A DNA stretch of 64,000 bases from Mytilus californianus (Eukaryota > Mollusca > Bivalvia > Mytilida > Mytilidae). Position 1 is the first letter of the stretch; every line of letters begins with the position of its first letter. Position numbers and translations under genes: made by a program. The stretch lies in assembly GCF_021869535.1 (NCBI RefSeq), contig NW_026262712.1, forward strand, positions 99,452,140 through 99,516,139, given 5' to 3'. Below are positions 39,980 through 51,010 of this stretch, piece by piece. The notes under the pieces are model-generated. The model ran no database searches, had not been told where the DNA came from, and was given only the letters and a program-made list of their open reading frames with translations.

Positions 39980-41500
39980 CAAAATAGTAAAGTTGAAATC
40001 TTACCTTAAAACGTTTTATGGATGCCATAATAATTTGGTGAATTGCTATTGAACATTTCTGGTGATAATGACACAATAGAATGCGACTTGTCGTCGAATT
40101 TTAACATGCAAGTGGTAATATATCGGGTGTCACAAGTTGAGTAGTTGCTGCCAACCTTTTCGAAATACCTGCTTTTCGGTGGGGATCGTGTTGTGTAGTT
40201 TAACGTAAATGTTTTGTTGACTGTTGTTTGTCGTGTCGATTTTCTTTCTTTTTTGTTCGTAGTCTTTTTTAATTATGGCATATGATTTATCCATAATATT
40301 TTTTCCATCTATTTTCTCGGGCAAAATGTTGACCTCGAATTATGACAACTTTCATTTGTATAATGCGTCCCAGATTATAATATGAATAGTGTGACAATCA
40401 AGATTTGATCAACATTTGAATTTACAAATTTCATTTCCGTGACTACGTCCAGAAACACAACCCTGACGTATATGAGCTGTCTCTCATATATATATATATA
40501 TATATTGTGCACTAGTAATATTTTTGATCATATTTATTTTAAATTATTTTTTTTATGGTTTACGGGAAAAAATCAAATTTCAACCATGTCCAAATCGTCA
40601 ATCACAAATACATTACTCATCACGTATATACCTATATGGAATTATTTTCTTTCCGAACATTATGTCTTTCTTTTGAAGAATCAACCCGAACGATACCAGG
40701 TTTCAAAGAAATTTGCTTCAAAGCATAAAATAAACTATAAATACTTAAACATTCTAATTTATTTGACATTTATCGTGTGTTATTGACAATTGGGATTTGA
40801 ATTTTTAATTTTCCATCTTCAATAGGTATAAGGCAGGAACTATCTGTTACTCCATTTATGAGACTGAAATACCGAAAATCTTCGTTGAAAAACATTTTAA
40901 CTTTCGAAACAAATAAAGTGAAGTTTTGTTAATTTATCGCTACAATAAAAACACTTTATTTGAGATGTATTAAAAAAAAAAAAAACTTTTCATAACACTT
41001 TTAAAACAAACCAAATTTTTGTAGGACTATTAAAATCCCATTGATTCATACTGTAATGGAAATCATAGTATTACTCTGACCTATAGATGTTCTTTTTTTG
41101 TGTAACATGTACACATTATCGTGCTCTCTTTCGTGCCAGTCCTTAACCTTTTACATTTATATATACCTTTTACTCTATCAAATGATCATTTTCTATAGAA
41201 TCACAGCTACGTACTATGTAATGCGGGTGGAAATAGGGGACTAAGTTGATACTCTAAATTACTTACATGTGAGTTGTATTTTTCATACACCATAACAATT
41301 CATTTTTGTCTTGCTTCATGCAGTTAGAGTATTTTATTTTGTATTTTAACAGTGTATTGATTTCTATTCCACATTAAAATTGAGCCGTAGGCCGTTCTTA
41401 AACCCCAAGACCACAGAAAGAATATCCAACTTAAGTTTAATCGATAAAATAGGATACAAAGTCTGCAAATATTTACAGACAAAATACATTTTTTATGGTA
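39980..41500. other. No gene recognised; Penelope-like tail fragment at 40165-40275
   Basis: GGTGGGGATCGTGTTGTGTA and TGACTGTTGTTTGTCGTGTC at 40176-40240 weakly match the Penelope-like 3' tail. A (TA)n tract occupies 40486-40506. The plus-strand frame 40439-40786 (115 codons) has no domain and includes the microsatellite. Confidence 0.35.
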
Positions 41501-41508
41501 TATAAGCC

Positions 41509-41664
41509 CGATAATGCATATTATAAGGTTTTTCTTTTCGTATACCACACCTTGGAGTGTCAGGATTGCATATGAAAGACTTTCCTATGGTCGGTCTTTT
41601 ATTAGACACCTGGCATACCTCGGTATGGTATGCGCCAAGAAAAATCTTACAATATGCATTATCT
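41509..41664. repeat. Foldback palindrome with arms of about 50-60 bases
   Basis: GATAATGCATATTATAAGGT and CGTATACCACACC on the left pair, with mismatches, with GGTATGGTATGCGCCAAGAA and ACAATATGCATTATC on the right, around roughly 40 unpaired bases. A MITE is the simplest explanation; short reading frames across it are by-products. Confidence 0.65.
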
Positions 41665-41669
41665 TTAAC

Positions 41670-42220
41670 TTACTGGCTGACATAAGATATGCATTATATG
41701 TCAGGGCATATCTATTTAGCAATGTTTTCGATCTTTAACCGGTTGATTGAACGACCAGTTTTAGAAAATATCCCTGAGATTTAATTTAACATATTTTATT
41801 TGTGAAACATAGCATGACGGATAAGACACAAGCTTCTCAAACTTTAGAATATCTTCTCCGTATGTATAATACGACATATACTTACAGATAAGTTAATGTG
41901 ACCTTGAGCGTACATTAGAGTTAACTATCTAGAATGAAAACCGGACCTGTTTTCTTCATCTAATATGCATCAACTTATAAAGATACGCTCAACGCTCAAG
42001 TTTATTCGTTGTCTTATTTTTAACGACGTATTATCCTATCCAATTGATAGTCAATGAAATATGTAAGTATCTTCTTTGCATCATATTGTGGTCACTAAAC
42101 AAGAAATAAAGTTATGATATCGAATAAAAACGAATAGGCATCAATGAAAATTACTAGACAAGTTCCTTTATAACTTTATGCAAATATTCAGTTTTCTAAC
42201 AACTGGAACAGTTCTAATGG
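41670..42220 (-). other. 3' flank of the lectin gene
   Basis: A minus-strand AATAAA occurs at 42006-42001, about 220 bp after the lectin stop codon, and is the best candidate polyadenylation signal. Nothing else is recognised. Confidence 0.4.
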
Positions 42221-42225
42221 TAATT

Positions 42226-43341
42226 TTATACATTTCTAAGTAATTGTTTCTCACAAACAATACCATTTTGATTGCTGCAACTATCACCATTCCAATTTCC
42301 ATACATGGTAGATGATTTGACACATAAGTTCTTATCTGCTTTGGGTTCATCTATACCCCAGATGAGGTACGTAGGATGACTGCCATCTATCCATATGTAC
42401 GGCTGATTTCTTAGTTTCTGTAATCCAATCCAGAAATTAGCATCTGGGTACCTTGTAGTTTGACTTATTATGAAATTAGATTCCTCTTTAGACCCAATGA
42501 TAACTAAATCTGAACCATTGTTTTTACAAAGAGTACGGGCTTCTGTAAAAGTAACAACAAGTAATGTATTAATTGAATAACACGAATTCTTATAATATAC
42601 CCACACACCATGCCCACATCTTGGATAAATCTGCAATTTGCATATAAACCTCAACGACATAAAACAGTTGTTGTCATTCCACTTTCTAGAGTTTGAATGA
42701 TAAAGGTGTACACAGTTTTCGTTATTATTTAAGTTGTTCGGTTCTAATGGTCTCCAATGAGTATAATCCAAACTCGTGCCGTCACTCCACATATACTTAC
42801 CATTGTTTTCTAAATTGCTGAGTCCTGTCCACAGAAAAGTCTGGGTGAAACTGTTGATTAGAAAATTGGTTTCCTTTTCATTATGAATACTAACAAGATC
42901 AGTTCCAATACTACGACAATAATCACGAGCTTTAAACCATGTCCGCCGTTCTGAAAACTCTTTATAACACCAATCATCGAAATTCATCCAGTCATTTGGA
43001 CATTTTGTCCAACTGTCTGATATCTGGAAACCTTGGTTTCCATTTCCGTTATTTTCGTTTTCTTTTGAAGGAATATTCACTTTGATATTAGAATGTATCA
43101 CAATGTACGTTAGCCCAGCTGTCAATGCACATGCTAATAAAGTAACGGTAGTGAACGCTATCCATAATTTGATTCGAGATTTGTTATCAGCAATAACAGA
43201 TAAATAGTTTTCATAGGAACTTGTTGGTTCTAAGTCGTCAAACCTTCGATGATGATCTGAAATGGTTGCAGGATGTGTATATCCTACCCCGTCAATAGGT
43301 TCTGCGTATGTATCAAAAATAGTATCAATTGTATTATCCAT
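42226..43341 (-). CDS. Type II membrane protein with two C-type lectin domains
   Basis: An uninterrupted 371-codon, single-exon frame. Residues 1-56 are a cytoplasmic tail with Tyr residues but no obvious ITAM or ITIM. Residues about 57-83 are a hydrophobic segment (LWIAFTTVTLLACALTAGLT) with no preceding signal peptide, hence type II. CTLD1 spans about 114-235: CPNDWMNFDDWCY, WTGL at 171, EPN at 200-202 and WND at 221-223, the pair expected for Ca-dependent mannose-type sugar binding. CTLD2 spans about 242-364: WIGLQ at 304, but DEP at 331-333 in place of EPN and WNGD at 350-353, so its sugar-binding site is altered. Cysteines for both folds are present. Such lectins act in recognition of microbes or glycans at the cell surface. 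The lack of introns is notable. The start is the first ATG and gives the whole cytoplasmic tail. Confidence 0.9.
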   Translation of the reverse strand: MDNTIDTIFDTYAEPIDGVGYTHPATISDHHRRFDDLEPTSSYENYLSVIADNKSRIKLWIAFTTVTLLACALTAGLTYIVIHSNIKVNIPSKENENNGNGNQGFQISDSWTKCPNDWMNFDDWCYKEFSERRTWFKARDYCRSIGTDLVSIHNEKETNFLINSFTQTFLWTGLSNLENNGKYMWSDGTSLDYTHWRPLEPNNLNNNENCVHLYHSNSRKWNDNNCFMSLRFICKLQIYPRCGHGVWVYYKNSCYSINTLLVVTFTEARTLCKNNGSDLVIIGSKEESNFIISQTTRYPDANFWIGLQKLRNQPYIWIDGSHPTYLIWGIDEPKADKNLCVKSSTMYGNWNGDSCSNQNGIVCEKQLLRNV

Positions 43342-43344
43342 TAT

Positions 43345-44040
43345 ACTAGCTTTGTCGTCTACATTGACCGTTTCTCGTTACAAAGTTGTTCACATGCGGA
43401 TATAAATTAACCTTTTATGTGCACAATGACGTTACATAATGTACTACGGATGATACTATAGCACTATTTATGACTAGTGGGGAAGACTCTTCATCAATCA
43501 AAGAACAAGACAACTTGTATTTCCCTGACAATATATCTTATACTTACTCACGTGTCTGACCCATCAACCATACAAATATTAAACGTTTTGTTTGTTTTCT
43601 ATTTTAGTTATATTTAATTGTTTTCTTTCGTTTTTGTTACAAAAAGCAGATAATCTGTACAATAGCCAATTATAAATGCATTAAACATATTATATTTGTA
43701 AAACAAAGTAGAAAAGATAAGACACAATTAGCGATCGAAATGAAGAACACTTTCTCCATATGTACAAATATACAATATTGTACATACAGATTTATAAATG
43801 GCAATAGGTAAGCGCCTCGGGATGAAACGGGACGATGCTTGAGGGATAACCTGGCCGATATTGAAAACTTCGTGTATTATTTTGCTTATCATATGCTTCC
43901 AATGTTCCAACGCTACCAGACTTATAACCCATAACAGACTGACCACGTGATTTCAGATAGGGCTGACATGGGGGTATCCACCAATTGATCATCTTAATTC
44001 ATTTGAATCATAATTCATTCATTTTTAGTAAGATGTGTTA
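43345..44040 (-). other. Upstream flank of the lectin gene, with an open frame of uncertain status
   Basis: The frame at 43992-43792 (66 codons, MINWWIPPCQPYLKSRGQSV.., FQYRPGYPSSIVPFHPEALT) has an unusual Tyr/Pro/Gly/Ser-rich composition that could be the terminal exon of another gene. It has no clear acceptor, so I leave it unassigned. Confidence 0.3.
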
Positions 44041-44052
44041 ATGATTGTAGTC

Positions 44053-44066
44053 GTCTCCATGGAAAC
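44053..44066. promoter_or_regulatory. X-box-like palindrome GTCTCCATGGAAAC
   Basis: It fits the RFX X-box consensus GTHNYYATRRNAAC at every position and lies about 710 bp upstream of the lectin start codon. Confidence 0.45.
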
Positions 44067-44225
44067 TACAAAAAAATACCAAAATAAACTCCATTTCCAT
44101 GATTTTCAAGTGTATTTTTTTGGCATTTTCTAATATTCAGCACATTTTAGTTTATAAGTTAAATAATGTACCATGCATAAGGTTTCCAAACAAACATATT
44201 TAAAAAAAATAGTTGTCGTAACTTT

Positions 44226-44239
44226 GTTGCTATGGTAAC
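44226..44239. promoter_or_regulatory. X-box palindrome GTTGCTATGGTAAC
   Basis: This is a textbook RFX-type X-box with two perfect half sites. Half-site-like CCTTAGCAAC occurs again at about 44525, 44545 and 44735. It is 173 bp from the other X-box. Confidence 0.5.
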
Positions 44240-45990
44240 CAATGTTTGACCTACTTTTTAATTAACACAACTCTTAAATAGCTCTCTAACATTAAATTGA
44301 TTATTTCAATTGCAACAAAATAGACAATAAATGTATATTGCATATAAATAAGCAAGCCTGTTCTGGTCAAAATCATAAATAAAATTGAAGAGCCTTTTTG
44401 GAAAGATTTTTGAAAAAAATATTATTTTCAATTTTCAATTATTTCACAGAAAAATCTGTGCAGACTATATGTGCCTTAGAAAAAACTTACAAAAGAAAAT
44501 AAGAGATAAATTAGCAGAAAACTCCTTAGCAACCAGATCTACACCTTAGCAACAATCCCCTCCGGAAACAGCATGAGCATGGGTTTTTTTTAAATGATAA
44601 AACACTAAGTTTTTTTATTATTGAAAGATAGATAATAAAAGAGAAACATATAATAAATTAGAAATAAAAGAATCAGTTTGCCAATATAAATCTTATACAC
44701 TGACTTTATACCATAGCAAACAATTTTATACCTTAGCAACTGAACTAATTTTATGGATTATTCACGGACCACGTACTTAAATATAAAAGTATATATACCT
44801 AACAAAAACGGTCAAAAGATAAAATTTCAAATTGGAATATGAACAAGAGTGGCGAAAGATACTAAATGGAGTCGTAATCAATTCTTCTAGACAATAAAAA
44901 TAAATAATTACTAATTATGCTACTTGCTTCATCAGAAATTAGGTGAATGTACACTCCGCAGCTTTTACCAGTTTGACAATAACGAATATATTTTGTAAAG
45001 CAATTGTAAGTATACTCAATACATAATAGATAACGATGTTATTATTTGTCAAAGGTTGGGGACATTGCTTTTCGGTCATGGTGGAATAATCTTCTATTTT
45101 TTTCATCATTACTTTTAAAATCTGTCCTAGGTTGTATTTGGTAACTGGACTCAAATTTTTGGCGAATTACCCATACTATATATCTTTTTATTCTACATGA
45201 AATGTAATGATGTAATGATCACTGTCCAATAATTATAAGATATGTAGCAGAAATGTAAGAGCTTTGTTGAATAAGCTTACAGCTATAGCTATGCTGCATC
45301 GGAGTTAAGAATTACTGTTGTTTGATATCATGAAAAACTTCCAGGCAATGCTTATCATCTGACTATAATGGTATATTTGTTTCTTAGTTGACGACGATTA
45401 TAGTGCATATTTTCGAAACCACATGAAAATAAGTAAAACAAAACTGAAAAATTAAAATTGGCCTTGACCTTTTATTACTTTTTTAAAGTTCCTGGTATTG
45501 TGTAGGTGGTTGTTAAACGAATGGCATTTACCGTCAGAATGGACGTACAGTGAATATATACTATGTATTTGAAACTGGATGTTAGGAAAATCCAGAGAAG
45601 GCCTGAGTGAAGTCAGAAAAGATAAACCTTTCAAATGCAATATGTAATTCGTGTATAAAATCATAAGCAATGAGACGACTATTATCAATAGAGGCAAATC
45701 AAATGCAATTACAAGGTTGCTTCTAAAAATGATCCAGTTCTAAGCTTGTAACAGGTATAATTTATGGATTCACTATTAGGGACAACTAAAACATGTCAAT
45801 CCTCTCAAAAGCATTACTGCACAACACTGTACAACTTCGTATCAAAAATTCTTATAACTGTTCATTACATCTTCCCAAAATTTCAACCCGTTGTTGCATT
45901 CGACTTCGAATTTCTCCACTATTCTTGCAATGTACGTTGAAAATGAGCTATGAGTGGCATTTCGTGTCATTGGTGGCATAAACATACCGA
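44240..45990. other. No gene recognised
   Basis: The minus frame 45452-45697 starts with a hydrophobic, signal-like MPLLIIVVSLLMILYTNYIL, but no domain follows and no splice site convinces me. The minus frame 44939-45154 has no signature either. Several TTAGCAAC half sites lie at 44525-44745. Confidence 0.4.
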
Positions 45991-46011
45991 GTTAAATGTT
46001 CAGCGCGATGG

Positions 46012-46190
46012 ATTTCACTTTTAACACGTTGGTTTTCACTTTTAACGCGTTATAGTTTTCCTATTTACGAGTTGGTTATCACTTTTAACGCGTTGATTTT
46101 AAAATCTGACGCGTTAATTCGTGATTCATATTGCATGAAAAATCAACGCATTAGTTTTGCAAACTTTATCGTAAGTTTTCACTTTTAATG
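46012..46190. repeat. Degenerate tandem repeat of TTTTCACTTTTAACGCGTTG-like units
   Basis: The phrase TTTCACTTTTAAC(A/G)CGTT, with variations, recurs about five times at irregular spacing of 30-60 bp. Three copies of ACGCGT are included. No frame or inverted structure is associated. Confidence 0.7.
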
Positions 46191-46983
46191 GTATAGTTTG
46201 TCACTTTATACACTTGTGTCAACCAATCAAAAATTTTCTTACAATTAAAGTTCTCTCAGACTGGTTCTTGAAGTCTACACTGACAGAAAATTTTAATTTT
46301 TTGTAGAACGATAACAAAAATCCGTTACTTCTCTCTATATCTCTATATTTATAGCCTCCACAGGAATTATTTTCAGTCCAATAACAAATGGTTTACTATG
46401 TAATAGATATGTACCTCATTTTTATTTCCATAAATATTGAGAGCATTGTACATTTAAGCCATATTTGGTATATAATTATATATTTATCTTTAACAATATT
46501 CCACACTGTTCTGAGTTCTGACATCTTTTAAAAAATATGAGATTATTTAAAGTGCATCATCACTGTATAATATTCATCTTAAACCAGCTTTGAGCCTTGA
46601 GGTAGGAACAATCTGAAGTTAATGAGCATGACCGTAATTCCTTCATCTTGATTTGTTGTTGTTGAAACATTAACAAGCTAGTTTCATCTCTTTAATGTGT
46701 TCATTATCTACAAACAACAAAAATATTTACACCAGGTGTGTAAGCGTGTGAAGGAAAAGTCGTTGAAATGAAACATTAGACCATCTGGAAATGTTTACAT
46801 GCATCAATCTCTTATTGGTCATTACCTACATGTATCACATGAGCAGCCCCAACTACTAAATGGGGGTGTTTAAGTTCCTTGACTACCCATGAGGGTCTTG
46901 CACGGTTGGTCCTGGCTTGCGCCTTTTTGTCAGCCCCAATATTTCGACAAAACATGTTTATGAAATTAAGATTTATCTATATT

Positions 46984-47320
46984 GCACTACAAACCACTAA
47001 AAGTCTGAAATGGCCTTTATCAGTACTCGACTGTACTGATTTTTACTCGACCAGTCTGAATTGGTCTGAAATTTACTTGATATAATTCGACTGTAGTCTA
47101 AACTATACTTAACAGTCTTAACTTGTACTCAATCCTTAACCATTTAAAACGAGTCTGAACCATACTCGACATAGTCTTAACCATTCTCGACCAATTCTGA
47201 ACCATGCTCGACCTAGTCTAAACAATACTCGGCCTAGTCTTTACAAACCTAGAACTGTTCATCAATTTAGGAACTGTTAATACATATATTTATATAACTA
47301 TATACAATATATATAATATT
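46984..47320 (+). mobile_element. One arm of a foldback element (array of about 20-bp units)
   Basis: It begins CACTACAAACCACTAAAAGT and continues with units like TACTCGACCAGTCTGAATTG, ending AATTTAGGAACTGTTAATA. The same edge and order, including the post-array GAACTGTT..ATCAATTTAGGAACTG block, occur in both arms of the complete element at 53867-55838. The opposite arm is missing here. Confidence 0.75.
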
Positions 47321-47689
47321 TAAAATAAAAATAAAGCAAGATGATCAAAGGAAGTAGTTTCTGGTGGGATTAAAAAAATATGATGTAATAAATTAAATTT
47401 CGTTAAATAAGTTTTTATGGTTTATTCCCGATTGTCCCACTTTTTAAAATTTTAGAGTTCTGATTGTCCCACATGAAAAGATCTGATTGTCCCTCATTAT
47501 TTTATGACGCAAAATGTTCTTAGATAAACAACGTAAATGTTGTTTGTTTTGCTAAATATACAAGAATTATTTATTAAATATTTGATATTAATTTTATAAA
47601 AGTATATTAGTTGACCAATATTCCGCTATAAAGTGCAGTCAACAGGACTCGTCACCAACTATAAAGAAGAACCAGACTTCCATCAAAAT

Positions 47690-47960
47690 TTGAAGATGTG
47701 GTACGATTGACTATTAGACAACTCTCCACAAGAGACCAAATGACACATAAATTAGCAACTATATGTCACCATACAGCATTCAACTGTGAGCAAAGCCCAT
47801 ACTGCAGAATGTGGCGGGGTTAAACTTATCTGAAGACGCCAACCCTCCTACTAACCTGGGACTGTGTTGTAACAGTACAGCATAAGAATAAACCGGGTTT
47901 GTATCATCAGATGGGTACAAACAGAAATACATCTAACAAAAACACAGAGTGGACGTGGCT
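47690..47960 (+). repeat. Interspersed repeats, families B-prime and C
   Basis: The left part (AAGATGTGGTACGATTGACT, ACAACTCTCCACAAGAGACC, AAATGACACATAAATTAGCA) is family B-prime. The right part (GAAGACGCCAACCCTCCTAC, TAACCTGGGACTGTGTTGTA, ACAGTACAGCATAAGAATAA) is shared with 57080-57260. Confidence 0.6.
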
Positions 47961-48470
47961 GGGTACTTATACATCCCCACAACAAGACACTAAGTTCAGA
48001 TCTGAGAGTACTCACATTTACTGACAGCTAGTTCAAAGCCAATAAAAACTAATTGAAAAAACCATGCAACTAAGACTTACATTTTACGACTTCATATCAT
48101 ATTTCTATATTTGATAATACTTCAATTGTACCTACTATGTGCAAAATAAATTATGTAAATATTATTATATTGTTCATGTTTTTTTTCCCATATTCTATAA
48201 GTTAAATACATTAGAAGCCTGTAATTATCTGCTAGCCTACCCACTATAAAAACAAATTAAGCACTTTCAAACCAAGTCCCAATTGTCCCACATTCAAACT
48301 TCCCAATTGTCCCACCAACATATTCCCGATTGTTCAACACAATTTCATTACTCTTTTACCTGTAATTTAAAAACGTGGGACAATCGTGAAGATACCGTTT
48401 TTATATACATGATATCATATGCATGTCCTCATTGCTTTATGTAAATCAGAAGAACTAGAACTTTGACTCA
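47960..48470. other. No gene; dispersed TCCCAATTGTCCCAC phrases
   Basis: Variants of CCCAATTGTCCCAC appear at 48282-48320, and TCTGATTGTCCCACATGAAA occurs at 47460. They look like remnants of one element edge that bracket the family B-prime/C insertion at 47690-47960. Confidence 0.4.
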
Positions 48471-48770
48471 TTGGGAAACGACAATTTAACTTAAAAAAAA
48501 AAGGGGGGGGGGGGGGGGGGGGGGGGCTATAAAAATATTCTGATCCCCAATTTGATGAGAAAAAAAAATCTGGTCAAGCAGATGACCAAAAAAAATATTA
48601 TGAATCCAGATTTACTCCATACCTTATAGTTTTAAATACTGAAAAAAAATTGAGTAATAGCGTCGAAAAACTAAATAAAAATGTTCGTGCTTTGCGCGTA
48701 AGAAAAAATTCTGACTCAAAAAAAAAATCCTTATTTAACGCCCCCCTCCCCCCTTAGTTAATAAGGAGCA
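48471..48770. mobile_element. MITE, copy 2 of the 4920-5175 type, with a poly-G expansion
   Basis: GGGAAACGACAATTTAACTT at the left, then G24 at 48503-48526, GATCCCCAATTTGATGAGAA, GTCAAGCAGATGACCAAAAA and ATCCAGATTTACTCCATACC follow the order of copy 1. The right end is CGCCCCCCTCCCCCC with a diverged TIR. Confidence 0.65.
48503..48526 (+). repeat. Poly-G tract of 24 bases
   Basis: An uninterrupted G run preceded by A10. It replaces the GGGGGG of the other copy of this MITE. It could fold as a G-quadruplex, or the length could be an assembly artefact. Confidence 0.85.
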
Positions 48771-48774
48771 ATTA

Positions 48775-49280
48775 ATAAAAGTGTTAACGGCGTGGTTCAT
48801 TGAGAGATGTGACATCCAAATAAACAAAAATAACCGGAATGAAATAAAACCTGAAACTATTTCGCAACCGATAAATAAGATGATGTGCATTCTTGTTAGA
48901 AAAAAAGTAAAATATACTTTTGAAATTACCTGATTGTTAAGTTTTTCATGTACAAGTATTGTAGGAAGAACACAAATACAGAATAACATTAACAAATGTT
49001 ATCAATCTTGTTAAAACAATATTCTAATTAATAATATCTGAAACAGGACATAATTAGTTTCGTTTATTTTTAACCTTTTTCGCTGAAAGATAGTAATATC
49101 ATGTGGAATATTATAATATGTTTAGTACATAAATGTGATATAGCCTAAGGATGCATTCCATACTGTGTGTATCTTTATGGTTGTCACGTCTAACCTTGAC
49201 ATTTGTTAAAGTGAATAAATTGTTCTTAGAAAAAGGAAAACTTTACTTTTACTTAATTATCGTGATCTGTCATATGATAA
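48775..49280. other. No gene recognised
   Basis: The minus frame 48735-48995 overlaps the MITE end and has no domain. The rest is AT-rich with no repeat pairing. Confidence 0.4.
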
Positions 49281-49284
49281 ATAT

Positions 49285-49430
49285 CAGGTTATAAAATAAA
49301 AGATGTCGTGTGATTTCCAAGGAGACAACACAATACCAGAGACCACAAATATAGGTTATCGTACGATCCTCAACAATGGGCTTAACCCACACCGCATAGC
49401 AAACCATAAAAGGCTCTGAAAGGAAGAACA
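49285..49430 (+). repeat. Interspersed repeat, family B-prime
   Basis: AAAAGATGTCGTGTGATTTC, CAAGGAGACAACACAATACC and GGGCTTAACCCACACCGCAT match the family B-prime order. It abuts the 3' end of the Penelope-like element. Confidence 0.55.
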
Positions 49431-49639
49431 TGAAGAAAAAAAATGCAGACCAACAGACTAACAATAGTACATAAAACACAACATAGAAAACTAACTACTG
49501 AGAAAGACGAACTCCACCAAAAACTGGGGGTGATCTCAGGTGCTCATGAAGAGGCTAAGCAGAATCTGCTCTACATGTTGTTCATGTTAGTACAAACCCG
49601 GTTATAAGTTTAATTTGGTAGGTCATATTCGGGGAAAAG

Positions 49640-50630
49640 GGAACCGGGTTGTAGTTACGACATTTGGAGCATATCCGCTATCATCTGTCAAATGGATATT
49701 CCATAACGGTCAACCAACTCGTGATGGCGTCCGCAAAATGTACGAAAGAATGATTTAAACTTCACCACTTGAAACTCTTGGTATAGTATCTTCCTTGTGA
49801 TCAGTAACCCTCTTAAAGAAAATCTTGATAGGAAATACAAGCCCTGAAATATCGTATCAACTGGGAGACCTATACTTCGTATGCAGGCGTTGATGAATTG
49901 TTGCTACAAAGAAATGGAAAGTTCACAATTGGGAAGCTGAAATAATCTCTTTTGTCTTTAAGTTTTGTGTTCAACCTACCCTCATTGTCAATTTCTAGAT
50001 GTAAGTCAACATATAAGGCAAATTAAACTGTATCTGTTGTATCCCTTCTCTCATGTTCCACAGAATAGATGCGTTCAACATAATCACCAAATATTGAATT
50101 ATTTAGTGACAGCAAGCATCTGTATAGCGGAAAGTAAAGTTAAAGGATACTGCGAACTTACTTTCTTCCTAAGAAGTTCCTGTATGAAGTCAGCCAAATA
50201 AAAGAACAAGTCGTCAAGAAGAGAGCACAGTTGGTTCCCAATGGACTGCCGATTGCTTGTTGAACAACACGTCGTCTAAACGTAACAAATATGGTGTCAA
50301 TCAAGAAATCAAGCATCTTGATAATGTCATTTTAGAGAATTTTTTGTTTGAATCAGAGTAATTTTTTAAAAAGTAGGATTTGTCCCTCCTTAAGACAATG
50401 TACTTGTATCTACGTTTGCCATTCTTTTTTATGAAGCAAAACCGACTCTTTCAATTTGTGTTTTATATTGGAATTGGGAATACTTGTGTAAAGTGTAAAA
50501 AGGTCAAATGTTTTAATACTATTGCAAGATTGCAAGATGAAAAAGTCGTAGATTTATGTTCTCTAAAAGATCTTTGTATGTTTGTAGTATCCACATCTGA
50601 TTCACGCCACCTCTAGAAATGGAAGTTTCA
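49640..50630 (-). pseudogene. Penelope-like element: RT C-terminal half
   Basis: After the inserted repeat the minus strand resumes with SRGGVNQMWILQTYKDLLEN. Later come MLDFLIDTIFVTF, AIGSPLGTNCALF (the RT motif with PxG), and the active site in corrupted form: FRYTDA where YIDD is expected, plus a frameshift leading to LLSLNNSIFGDYVERIY. Then LYVDLHLEIDNEGRLNTKLK, FSFPIVNFPFLCSN, VSQLIRYFRACISYQDFL and FRTFCGRHHELVDRYGISI. The order is canonical for Penelope RT palm and thumb. The catalytic residues are lost. Confidence 0.75.
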
Positions 50631-51010
50631 CAATAAAAAACAAAATAACAAAAATACCGAACTCCTAGGAAAATTCAAAACGTAATTTTCCTATCAGAAG
50701 CTCAAACAAATCACAAGAATAGAAAACTACTGTCATATTCCTGCCTCGGTACGAAATAGAGGATTTAACCTGGTTTTATTGCTAGCTAAACCTCTCACTT
50801 GTATGACAGTCGCAAATTCCATTATATTGACAACAATGTGTGAACAAAACAAACAGACATAATAGATAAAAATGTCAAAAATAAGGGTAAAGCAGTCAAC
50901 ATTGTATTATAATGTTAATCACTTTAAAAACAAACAAATATGTCAACAAAGAAAATCAAAATGACATATAGATTATACACATAAGCAAAAATGAAAGACA
51001 AGAAGCAAGG
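50630..51010 (+). repeat. Family A repeat inserted in the Penelope-like RT
   Basis: GAAAACTACTGTCATATTCC, TAAACCTCTCACTTGTATGA and AAAAATAAGGGTAAAGCAGT match the copy at 30955-31290. RT coding stops on one side (..SANKALL) and resumes on the other (..ISRGGVNQMWIL), so the repeat is a secondary insertion. Confidence 0.75.

Noticed and set aside
40439-40786. Plus-strand frame of 115 codons
   Set aside because: It runs through a (TA)n tract and has no domain, no homologous block and no upstream context.
43728-43992. Two overlapping minus-strand frames upstream of the lectin
   Set aside because: One has an unusual composition, but without an acceptor site or homolog I could not support a gene.
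45452-45697. Minus-strand frame with a signal-peptide-like start
   Set aside because: Nothing after the hydrophobic start is recognisable and no donor site convinced me; hydrophobic starts are common by chance in AT-rich DNA.
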